Shown in pieces: positions 31,821 through 39,278 of a stretch of 54,147 nucleotides of DNA; positions within the stretch are counted from its first letter, which is position 1; each line of letters begins with the position of its first letter. Both the position numbers and the translations under genes were made by a program. The stretch comes from Myxococcota bacterium (GTDB lineage Bacteria > Myxococcota_A > Polyangia > JAAYKL01): NCBI GenBank assembly GCA_028278265.1, contig JANQET010000212.1, positions 1-54,147 on the forward strand, written 5' to 3'. The notes below the pieces were generated by a model. The model was not told the origin of the DNA, ran no database searches, and saw nothing but the letters and a program-made list of their open reading frames with translations.

Positions 31821-33130
31821 TTACCATCACCAGCGATATATTTCGCTAGCTTAGCATAAGAACCCTTGGGATGTCGCGAAAGATACTGTCGGGCGGTTTT
31901 TTGCGCTTGGGTTGCGGCGCCCCCCTCGTCATAGGCAACCATCAAGCGTCCCAGCGCCTCTTCGGCCAGGGGGCCATTTTTTGCCTCGTTGAGGTAGGTC
32001 TTGAACCAGCGCGCTGCTCGGGCGGGATTGCGGCGGTGTTCAAAGGCGATCCGACCCAGCAGGAACGCGGCCAGATGGGCTTTGGGGGAGCGGGAGAAGC
32101 GACGCCGGTAGGTGGTCAGGATGTTGGTCGCCGTGGCGAGCTGGCCCGCATTCCGGGCTGCATCGGCCAGATACCAGAGATCCCGTTTGGAGGAGGTCCT
32201 CATCAGCTGGTCCAGTCCCTGTGCCTTGGCCCGGTCGATCGCCTCGCCGTAGCGATCCTGCTGGTAGAGCTCGATCCAGGTCGGTTGGCCAGCGGGGGAT
32301 CGCCGAAGCGATCGCCCGTGATGGGAGGGCAATTTGCCCCGGGAGCGGGAATCGGGACGAATGGTGAGTTCGCTCTTTGGGTCAGCTTGCCGATCCTGGT
32401 CGGGGGTGCCGACGGCGGATCTATCGATCGAGCTGGACCAGGACTGGGCGTCGGTATCGTGTTGCCGGGTGATCGTGTTCAGGGAGACGAGTCGGCGCTT
32501 TCCGTTGGCGTGCAATACGTCGCCCGCGGCCAGCTTGATGCCGTGGTCGTTCAACCCCGCTCCCTGAACCAAGACCACTCCCTTGTGCACGGTGACGTCG
32601 AGGACCATCTCGCTCGAGGTCCAGTTGGCGGTGAAGGACGTGCCCAAAACCGTCATGCGATAGGGACCCGCATGCATGGTCCAGCGGGTCTCACCGCCGG
32701 AGTTGATCATGGCGTCAATTTCACCTTGGCTGAGATCGATGTATACCTCATCGACATCTGCGCGGACCACCCGCATTGCGGTGTTGGCGTTGAGGGTGAT
32801 TTGGCTGCCGTCGGCAAAATACACGGGAAGCGGTTCCTCGGTGGGGGCTTTTACCCAGACATTCTCCGCTCGTTCACTGGTCACCTGGCCTATCCGGAAG
32901 GAGAGGGAATCCGGACGGGTAAAGAAATAGAGGCTCGCCAAGCCGATGGCCAGCGCTGCCGCAGCAGACAGCACCGGTGCCAGACGACGCGCCGGGGAGG
33001 ACATCCCGGCGGAGACGAGCGAGACAAACGCCTCTTCTTGACACTTCAGTTCCTCAGGCGAGCTTCCCGCGCCGATATCCTTGGCCATCTGCCGGCCAAA
33101 GTTTTCCAGAGATTTATCTTCAATGGACAT
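31817..33130 (-). CDS. FecR-domain membrane protein with TPR-like C-terminus
   Basis: A 437-residue protein with a short cytoplasmic N-terminus (1-47), one transmembrane helix (~48-70: LAPVLSAAAALAIGLASLYFF) and a periplasmic FecR domain (~105-220: YFADGSQITLNANTAMRVVRADVDEVYIDLSQGEI..., VLGTSFTANW, VHKGVVLVQG). A basic low-complexity stretch leads to helical TPR-like repeats (~285-430). FecR proteins pass an envelope signal to a sigma factor. The start overlaps the sigma gene by 11 bp, so this is the sigma factor's likely partner. Confidence 0.87.
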   Translation of the reverse strand: MSIEDKSLENFGRQMAKDIGAGSSPEELKCQEEAFVSLVSAGMSSPARRLAPVLSAAAALAIGLASLYFFTRPDSLSFRIGQVTSERAENVWVKAPTEEPLPVYFADGSQITLNANTAMRVVRADVDEVYIDLSQGEIDAMINSGGETRWTMHAGPYRMTVLGTSFTANWTSSEMVLDVTVHKGVVLVQGAGLNDHGIKLAAGDVLHANGKRRLVSLNTITRQHDTDAQSWSSSIDRSAVGTPDQDRQADPKSELTIRPDSRSRGKLPSHHGRSLRRSPAGQPTWIELYQQDRYGEAIDRAKAQGLDQLMRTSSKRDLWYLADAARNAGQLATATNILTTYRRRFSRSPKAHLAAFLLGRIAFEHRRNPARAARWFKTYLNEAKNGPLAEEALGRLMVAYDEGGAATQAQKTARQYLSRHPKGSYAKLAKYIAGDGK

Positions 33131-33746
33131 GGCTGAAACTCTTTAACACCGATACGAGTATCGGGTCGGTGATCACGCGCGATTCGAACTCTTCTTTGGC
33201 GCGCTTTATTCGACGCTTGGCAGTGGACAGGGAGTACTGGCCCGCTGCAGCGACTTCTTCGAGTGAGTGTCCTTCCAAATATCGAAGGACGAAAATCATG
33301 CGGTCTTCGACTTCCAGTTGGGCGAGAACCGCGTAAAACCGTCTAATGTAAACGGCCTTTTGCGGGTTTGCATTATCCTCGGCAGCGTCCACATGGTCCG
33401 TCGAGGGGACCATTAACCGGCGAACCTTGCGATTGCGCAGCTCCTTGCGCACGGTTCGGAAGGTGACGCTGTTGACCCAATCGCTCAGCGATTCAATTTT
33501 TCTCAAGCTCCTTATTGACGATAAAATATTGACATAAACCTGATGAACCAAGTCGTGGTGCTCGGTGTCGGCGCCGAGCAGCCGCCAGACCAGCCGGTCG
33601 ATGCGGGCGCCGAACCGTTGATGGAATTGTCTGGCCGCGTAGGTTTCCCGTCGAATGAGCCCCCGCACCAGCTCCTGATTGCTCAGCGCCGGACCCGGTA
33701 GGTCAATGACGTCGGCCAGTTCGTTTTTGACACCCTTTTGGTTCAA
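33120..33746 (-). CDS. ECF-type RNA polymerase sigma factor
   Basis: A 208-residue sigma factor. Region 2 lies at ~40-105 (ARQFHQRFGARIDRLVWRLLG, HDLVHQVYVNILSSI, LSDWVNSVTFRTVRKELRN), region 4 at ~140-195 (LAQLEVEDRMIFVLRYLEGHSLEEVAAAGQYSLSTAKRRIKRA). The first ~30 residues are an extension not typical for the family. The predicted start is TTG 33746 with a weak AGGG ahead; a later start is possible. It heads a three-gene operon with the FecR protein and an envelope protein, each joined by short overlaps. Confidence 0.85.
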   Translation of the reverse strand: MNQKGVKNELADVIDLPGPALSNQELVRGLIRRETYAARQFHQRFGARIDRLVWRLLGADTEHHDLVHQVYVNILSSIRSLRKIESLSDWVNSVTFRTVRKELRNRKVRRLMVPSTDHVDAAEDNANPQKAVYIRRFYAVLAQLEVEDRMIFVLRYLEGHSLEEVAAAGQYSLSTAKRRIKRAKEEFESRVITDPILVSVLKSFSHVH

Positions 33747-33770
33747 CCCTAAGACCTCTTTAAGACCATC

Positions 33771-33788
33771 GGGGACCTATTTGTCCCC
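33771..33788. promoter_or_regulatory. inverted repeat ahead of the sigma gene
   Basis: GGGGAC-N6-GTCCCC is a perfect 6-bp inverted repeat 24 bp upstream of the sigma start codon. It could be an operator or a hairpin in the leader of the mRNA. The rest of the 256-bp gap to 34003 is A+T-rich and should hold the divergent promoters. Confidence 0.35.
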
Positions 33789-34002
33789 AATAAGCAGTAC
33801 CACAGTTTAACCAAACGGTTCACCTCATTATGTATGATAGCTGTAACATTATTATTCACTTAATATCGATGTGCGATTTTCTCTTCCGCTTTGAGCGACT
33901 TTTTTTGAGAAATGGCGGGAAGAATTGTGATATCACTATAAATAAGAGGGAGAGGAGCCTATCAGGTGCTGGGGACGCATCTGGGAAAAAGATGGGATCG
34001 CG

Positions 34003-34998
34003 GTGGAGAATATAAGAAAGGCAGCTGACCGATTGGCCGCCCATACGGCGATCCGGCTGGTCGTCGGCGTCCTATTTGTGCTCAGCTCGGGATGTACGTT
34101 CACGGTTCTTGAGCCGGTGGGGCTCGACACGCGGGGAGATGGTGGGGCAGATGGGGCAACCGACGCGGACGCGGACACCGATAGCGATGGCGACACGGAC
34201 ACCGATGTCGATACCGATTCGGACAGCGATACCGACACGGACATGGACACGGATATCGACTCAGATACGGATTCCGATATAGACTCGGACGCCGATACGG
34301 ATACCGATACAGGTACAGACACAGGGCCGGGCCCGGATACGGACACGGATATGGTATGTCCAGCCAATATCTGGGACGGGGAGTGGACCTACGGGGAAAC
34401 CTATCCCGAGGGGCCTTATGGGTTCAAGGGGTCGATCTGTTGGGACGAAGATGGATACGGGGAGTTTATCGAGCACGGTGATACCATCCCGGACATCTGC
34501 CTTCCCGATTATCAGGACCGGGCGTTTTGTCTGCAGGATCTCTACAAGAGCGTTGATTTCGACCTGATATTTGTGGATATGACAGCGATTTGGTGTCCTT
34601 ACTGCAATTACCCCGCCACCTCGGCCGGGCAGTTTCTTTCCAAGCTGCTGGTCAACGGCTGGCGCGCTCAGTGGGTCAGCGTCATCGAGGAAAATGCCGA
34701 TGAACAGCCTCCCACGGTGGAAGACGCCGCCGAATGGCAATCGATACACGACATCCAGGGGATTGTGCTCTACGATCCGACCGAGTTCTGGCGCCAGTTC
34801 TTCATCACCGATCGGTGGCCCCATGACGATTCCAGAGGGTGGCCCACGATTTTTATTGTCCACACCTCCAACCTGCTCATCTGGGAGACGATTGTCGGTT
34901 GGGTCGATCCGGACGGTCCGTACTGGGACGGGTTTGTCGACGACATTATCGGCACCCTCAACTACGTCGCTCAGTTCGACGCGGCGATCGACGAGTAG
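34003..34998 (+). CDS. thioredoxin-like lipoprotein with Asp-rich linker (WCPYC)
   Basis: A 331-residue exported redox protein. The leader ends in lipobox LSSGC (Cys31), then comes a ~65-residue linker of (D/T/S/A) dipeptides and a C-terminal thioredoxin-like domain. Active-site motif TAIWCPYC has Cys198 and Cys201; a cis-Pro is probably the Pro of SRGWPTIFIV. TlpA/ResA-like thiol-disulfide exchange outside the cytoplasm is the likely role. The start is GTG 34003. It is the Cys counterpart, by type if not close descent, of the Sec-containing lipoprotein at 28068. Long Ser/Val frames opposite its linker are artefacts. Confidence 0.82.
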   Translation: MENIRKAADRLAAHTAIRLVVGVLFVLSSGCTFTVLEPVGLDTRGDGGADGATDADADTDSDGDTDTDVDTDSDSDTDTDMDTDIDSDTDSDIDSDADTDTDTGTDTGPGPDTDTDMVCPANIWDGEWTYGETYPEGPYGFKGSICWDEDGYGEFIEHGDTIPDICLPDYQDRAFCLQDLYKSVDFDLIFVDMTAIWCPYCNYPATSAGQFLSKLLVNGWRAQWVSVIEENADEQPPTVEDAAEWQSIHDIQGIVLYDPTEFWRQFFITDRWPHDDSRGWPTIFIVHTSNLLIWETIVGWVDPDGPYWDGFVDDIIGTLNYVAQFDAAIDE

Positions 34999-35078
34999 AG
35001 CCAACGACCGCGATCCAGTAGACCCCACCTTCTCTCCCATTTTTTGGATATCTCGATTGTTTTTGGCACTATGGATCC

Positions 35079-35579
35079 ATGAATTGGAAAATCAACGGAC
35101 TCATCGCCCTCTCCCTGGTTACCCTCGGGGCGGGTCCCTGCGAGATGATCCAGGAACCGCCGCCCGAGGAAATCGATGGGGGCACCTGCGCCCAGGAGAC
35201 CTGTGTCAATCAACTGCTCGTCGACGTGATCCGCTCGGATAACGGAGAATTTTACACCGGGGTCTACGCCTTTGTCGCCGAGTTGCCCGATCAGACCGTG
35301 TTGGCCATCGAGTGTTACCTGGCCTATCTCGAAGAAGGGCTGAGGTGCGAAAGCGGAGACGTGGAATTGATGGCCGCGGGAATCGAATCAGATGGATCCA
35401 CCCTCAATCTGGGCCTGCGCGCCGCACCCCAAACGGCTAAAATCAAGATTTTCTACAATGATTGGATAATCGGCGAGCGATTGCTCACCCCGAGCTACGA
35501 AGAGGTCACCCCCAATGGCCCGGATTGTCCTCCTGTTTGTCAGTCCGGCGAGTCGGTTATGGCGGTTCAGTCCTTTTAG
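35079..35579 (+). CDS. hypothetical exported protein
   Basis: A 166-residue protein that I do not recognise. It starts with a hydrophobic leader (INGLIALSLVTLGAGPC) whose Cys21 could be lipidated, although the -3 to -1 residues (AGP) are poor for a lipobox; ordinary secretion is also possible. The mature part is acidic with five further Cys residues, in GTCAQETC, ECYL, RCES and the C-terminal DCPPVC, which suggests disulfides. It follows the thioredoxin-like lipoprotein gene by 80 nt on the same strand and may be co-transcribed with it. Confidence 0.65.
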   Translation: MNWKINGLIALSLVTLGAGPCEMIQEPPPEEIDGGTCAQETCVNQLLVDVIRSDNGEFYTGVYAFVAELPDQTVLAIECYLAYLEEGLRCESGDVELMAAGIESDGSTLNLGLRAAPQTAKIKIFYNDWIIGERLLTPSYEEVTPNGPDCPPVCQSGESVMAVQSF

Positions 35580-35594
35580 GAGGCAGTAGGCAGT

Positions 35595-38500
35595 ATGAAG
35601 TTACCTGTCAGATGGACAGATCTTATTTTAAACAAAAATTTAGTAGAAAATAGCGAATTCAATGATCAAGCGAACCCGGTCGGTCTGCTGCATCAAGCCG
35701 CCTACTTGCGCTCATTGACCGAGGAGGAGAGAAAAACACTTCTGTCAGCCCTTAGGTCAAAGCTCGCGCCCGATTGGGTCCAATGGTTGGCCGATCACCA
35801 CAACTCCTCTCTGAAAGAACAATTTGGCGCCATGGCCCGGTTGGGTATCGAGGTGGATCAGCAGAAGTTGACCAACATCGTGCGGCGGCGGGATGTGGCG
35901 GTTTCCTGCGCTCGCGGGGTACGAATTGCAGCGGAAATTATCGAGCATTTCGCAGATCGGTTCGCCGAGGCCGACGTGACGTTTTCGCGGACGGTGCTGC
36001 GCAAAATCGTCGACGATGCCGGGGCCAATCGGGTGGTGTTCGGCTTCGGCGATGGGGCATGGCTGGATCGTGCTCAATGGCCGGCCTCTGAGCTCGAGGC
36101 TCTTCGATGGCTGCTGTGGGTCTATGCGCAGATCGAAGGGCGGATCGTCCGTTTGTTGGATGTTCCCGATGGTCGGATATTGGTCTACGAAGAGTACGGG
36201 GCCAAGGCATTTGCCCTTCACAGACAGGAGTCCATTGCCTATACCCGGGAGGGCTTGGAGCATTTCCTGAAGCTGTTGCTGAACGATGGGAACGAGCTGC
36301 CCGATGACTTGGTCTGCGATGACCATCAATTGATTGATGCGCATCAATTGGTGATCGATGCCGTCCTGTTTAACGCCCCGGGGGAACGGTTCCTCAAATG
36401 GGACGAACAGGACAAGATTTGGCTCTGTGGGGGATTGGGGGCGCGGGTCTGGATGCTGGAGAAGCACCCCCTCGAGGCAAAGGCCCTCAATACCAAAGAC
36501 CGCCCCTGGCCGATGAAGAGCCAGCTGCGGTCGGAGCTGGCCAACCAAGGGATCTTCAACCAACGCCTGCCCGTCGTGGTCATCGACGACGAGTCGACCG
36601 AGGGGAACCTGCCGGACTACCTGACCGCAATTGAGCAGCTGAATGACGAATTCGGCGAGCCGTTGAGTTTCGTTAAGGGCGCACAGAAGCGGGCCCAAAT
36701 CAGTGACTATTCGACAAAAGTGGCGCAACAGTATCAGCAGCGGCTGCCCGGTGCGGCGTCGGACCCGGTGTTGCGGAGCATCCTGTTCGAGCCGCAGACC
36801 GACAAACGGACCGGGGGGACGTACACCATCGTCGCAGACGGATTCGTCGATCCCCAAAAGATGAATACATTCGTCAGAGATTCGGCGATGTACCACATCT
36901 CGGGGATTCGCAATTACACGTTTTTGCTGTTTCGCTCCCGGGGCATCGAAACAATGATGAATTTCGATGACGACGCTTCCCCGGAGACCTATTGCCTCTT
37001 TCCCGCCGATCGCTACAGGCTGCTACAGAAACGGGCCGCCGCACGCCGCGCTGTGTGGAAACAGTTCGTTGCCGAGACCTGCTCCTGTCTCGGTGTCGCC
37101 GGGGTGTCGGAGGATGACGCGGCCTTTTACCAGCTGTTCGCAGAACACCGTTCCACCCTGTCGGATATCGAGCAGAAGTTTTTCGGCTATGCGGCTGACG
37201 GTACCCAGGGGCTGATTCCCCGGGCCGCTGAGGAAATCGTCCCCTTGTCCGGTCCCGAACCGTGTACCTTGGGTCCCGGCGGTCTCCAGGTAAGTGATCA
37301 GCCGTCCCACTTTGTCGACGATACGATCGAGCTCACCCACCAGCGCTACGAATCGATTCAAAAACCCCTGCCGAAGTACAATCTGGTGGTGTCCGATTTT
37401 GTCTATCCCGAGCCGAGAAGAGAAAAAGAAGAAGACGCATTCATGGTGATCCCGGTCAATATCATGCGGGGCGCCCGGCTGGTCGGCCAAAAGACAGGCC
37501 AAACGCCGTTCATGTGTCTCGAAGGGGATCTCCGCGGAACGATGGGGGTCCCGGCGAGCTTCGAGGCGATGGATGCCCTGCGGGAAAAACGGATCACCTA
37601 TGTCCCGTTTCCCTTCATCCTCGATCAGGACACTTCGGCCTTGGCCCAGTTCGTGCGCTATCTCGAAATGGACGAAAAGTTTTGCGCCAACCTGCAGCAC
37701 ACGGATCGCTCGGCCTTAATTGCCGGGTATGTGCGCGCCTTTGTCGCCGATACCTATGTGATTTTCAATCGTAGCGCCTACGACATCTCCTATCCCTCGC
37801 CGAGCATCGGCCAGACCTTGCGCCTGGAGGAACCCCCGTTGATCAAGTGGGTGCGCGCGCCGGTGAACGACAATACGCTGACCGTCTGCTTCTCGCCGGT
37901 GGCGGGGGGGCAGCAGCGGGCGATCGGCGAGCGGTTCTACATGATCCCCTTTCAGGATTTCAACGAACAAATCGGGGGGATGGCCCGGCGCTTTTACGAG
38001 CGCGCGGTCGACCGGTTCAATGGCCTGATGCAGTCCGAAAAGGGGCTGAAAGGGGCGGACCTGGCGGAGCGATATCGTAGCCTGGGCCGGTGCTACGTGG
38101 AGGTGGCTGCCGAGGCGACGTTGACCGAGACGGATAAGCGGGAGCTGCTTGAGCAACGGGAGTACCGTGCCCTGCTGATGTCGAGATTGGCGCTCCAGCG
38201 GTCGGCCAAGGCCGTCCAATACCAGGGGGAAACCGATGCAGCCGCGAAGAAATCCCTGAGACGGGAGATCTGCGATTTGGATTTGATCCTGATTCGCTAC
38301 GCCGACCAGTTTCGCTTCTACCGCGCCAAACGGATTCCCAATCGGGAACGCACCGATCAGACCGATGATTACTCCCCCAAAACCACCGCCAAAGACTACT
38401 TCTATCGCGTGGTGCTCAACGGCGATCAACTGAGTTGGTGCCGGGTGACACCGTCGATGCAATTGGGGACACGAGAGGATGTGACCAATCCCGTAATCGT

Positions 38501-38804
38501 CGACGGGCAGTGGGTTCACTCTGGTGAGCAACACTCGCTGACCGTGGATCGCCAATCCCGCCGAAACGAGAGCGATCCCTACCTCTTCGAGCTGGAACCA
38601 GAGCGGCACATCGCACTGGAGGCGCTGCCCCGGGACTCGATGCCGATCATTGTGCCGGCGATCCCATGGGAAAACGAGAGTGAGTATCTGCAAGAGATTG
38701 AAACGCTGCTGTTCACCCAGATCAAACAGGACGGTCAGAGCATCTACCTCTGGCCCGATCTGGTGGAGGCCTCGACCGGCATTGGTGGCTCGAGTTCCGC
38801 TTGA
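35595..38804 (+). CDS. very large cytoplasmic protein of unknown function
   Basis: A 1069-residue protein with no signal peptide and no membrane helix. I cannot assign a family. The middle part (residues ~335-490) has features that recall a GT-A glycosyltransferase: a strand LPVVVIDDESTEG, a later GTYTIVADGFVDP strand, and an acidic NFDDDASPE motif that could bind a metal; this is weak evidence. The last ~500 residues are helical with scattered strands and contain no known motif. The start ATG lies 15 nt after the preceding stop with AGGAGG ahead. The gene ends 40 bp before tRNA-Gly. Confidence 0.75.
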   Translation: MKLPVRWTDLILNKNLVENSEFNDQANPVGLLHQAAYLRSLTEEERKTLLSALRSKLAPDWVQWLADHHNSSLKEQFGAMARLGIEVDQQKLTNIVRRRDVAVSCARGVRIAAEIIEHFADRFAEADVTFSRTVLRKIVDDAGANRVVFGFGDGAWLDRAQWPASELEALRWLLWVYAQIEGRIVRLLDVPDGRILVYEEYGAKAFALHRQESIAYTREGLEHFLKLLLNDGNELPDDLVCDDHQLIDAHQLVIDAVLFNAPGERFLKWDEQDKIWLCGGLGARVWMLEKHPLEAKALNTKDRPWPMKSQLRSELANQGIFNQRLPVVVIDDESTEGNLPDYLTAIEQLNDEFGEPLSFVKGAQKRAQISDYSTKVAQQYQQRLPGAASDPVLRSILFEPQTDKRTGGTYTIVADGFVDPQKMNTFVRDSAMYHISGIRNYTFLLFRSRGIETMMNFDDDASPETYCLFPADRYRLLQKRAAARRAVWKQFVAETCSCLGVAGVSEDDAAFYQLFAEHRSTLSDIEQKFFGYAADGTQGLIPRAAEEIVPLSGPEPCTLGPGGLQVSDQPSHFVDDTIELTHQRYESIQKPLPKYNLVVSDFVYPEPRREKEEDAFMVIPVNIMRGARLVGQKTGQTPFMCLEGDLRGTMGVPASFEAMDALREKRITYVPFPFILDQDTSALAQFVRYLEMDEKFCANLQHTDRSALIAGYVRAFVADTYVIFNRSAYDISYPSPSIGQTLRLEEPPLIKWVRAPVNDNTLTVCFSPVAGGQQRAIGERFYMIPFQDFNEQIGGMARRFYERAVDRFNGLMQSEKGLKGADLAERYRSLGRCYVEVAAEATLTETDKRELLEQREYRALLMSRLALQRSAKAVQYQGETDAAAKKSLRREICDLDLILIRYADQFRFYRAKRIPNRERTDQTDDYSPKTTAKDYFYRVVLNGDQLSWCRVTPSMQLGTREDVTNPVIVDGQWVHSGEQHSLTVDRQSRRNESDPYLFELEPERHIALEALPRDSMPIIVPAIPWENESEYLQEIETLLFTQIKQDGQSIYLWPDLVEASTGIGGSSSA

Positions 38805-38844
38805 CGGAGAGGGGCAATTTCGCTAAAGATGATGGGTGAACTGT

Positions 38845-38916
38845 GCGGGATTAACTCAGTGGTAGAGTGCTAGCTTCCCAAGCTGGAAGTCGCGAGTTCA
38901 AATCTCGTATCCCGCT
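38845..38916 (+). tRNA. tRNA-Gly (anticodon CCC)
   Basis: A full cloverleaf can be drawn: acceptor arms GCGGGAT and ATCCCGC, D-arm ACTCAGTGGTAGAGT, anticodon stem CTAGC/GCTGG around loop TTCCCAA, and T-arm CGAGTTCAAATCTCG. The anticodon CCC reads GGG glycine codons. The discriminator is T and no CCA is encoded. Its 3' part is repeated at 39234-39278. Confidence 0.95.
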
Positions 38917-38921
38917 CTAAT
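38877..38921 (+). repeat. attachment-site repeat, copy in tRNA-Gly
   Basis: 45 bp from the anticodon to 5 nt past the tRNA end are identical to 39234-39278. Integrases of islands and phages often use the 3' half of tRNA genes, and integration leaves exactly such a direct repeat. Confidence 0.8.
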
Positions 38922-38977
38922 GGACACTTGAGAAGAAGCCGAAAAGGTCGAATTCCTTCGATGTTCTTGTGGCTGTT

Positions 38978-39166
38978 TTATTCTCCGAACAGGTCATCCA
39001 AACTTAGCACCTGCACGCCCTCTTCCTTAGCTTTCTTTTTGATCATCAGGAATCCAGATTGTGATCCTTCGGCAAAACAATGCCGCCGTTTCAATTCGGA
39101 CCTTCTCCCGTAACACTTTGTTTTCATAACAGTATCTATAAACCGCGTAGTTATCGAGAGGGTCAT
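38978..39166 (-). pseudogene. possible BRCT-domain gene remnant inside the att repeats
   Basis: The 312 bp between the two att repeats hold no complete gene. On the minus strand a 62-residue frame ends with FLMIKKKAKEEGVQVLSLDD, which recalls the last helix and strand of a BRCT domain (as in NAD-dependent ligases or exonuclease-like proteins). The upstream half is not convincing. It may be the tail of cargo from a lost mobile element. No integrase is seen. Confidence 0.35.
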
Positions 39167-39233
39167 TATCTCGCGGTTTCATGCAGCCCTGGAACCGTCA
39201 GCTCAAAAACTCGGCATCTACTCTTGCGCGAGC

Positions 39234-39278
39234 CCCAAGCTGGAAGTCGCGAGTTCAAATCTCGTATCCCGCTCTAAT
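39234..39278 (+). repeat. attachment-site repeat, distal copy
   Basis: An exact 45-bp copy of the 3' part of tRNA-Gly(CCC), lacking the 5' half, so it is not a tRNA gene. It lies 357 bp from the first copy. The stop codon and part of the last codon of the minus-strand glycosidase-like gene fall inside it, which means that the end of that gene was shaped by the integration event. Confidence 0.8.

Noticed and set aside
39234-39278. Second tRNA-Gly gene.
   Set aside because: Only the part from the anticodon to the 3' end is present; D-arm and 5' acceptor strand are missing.
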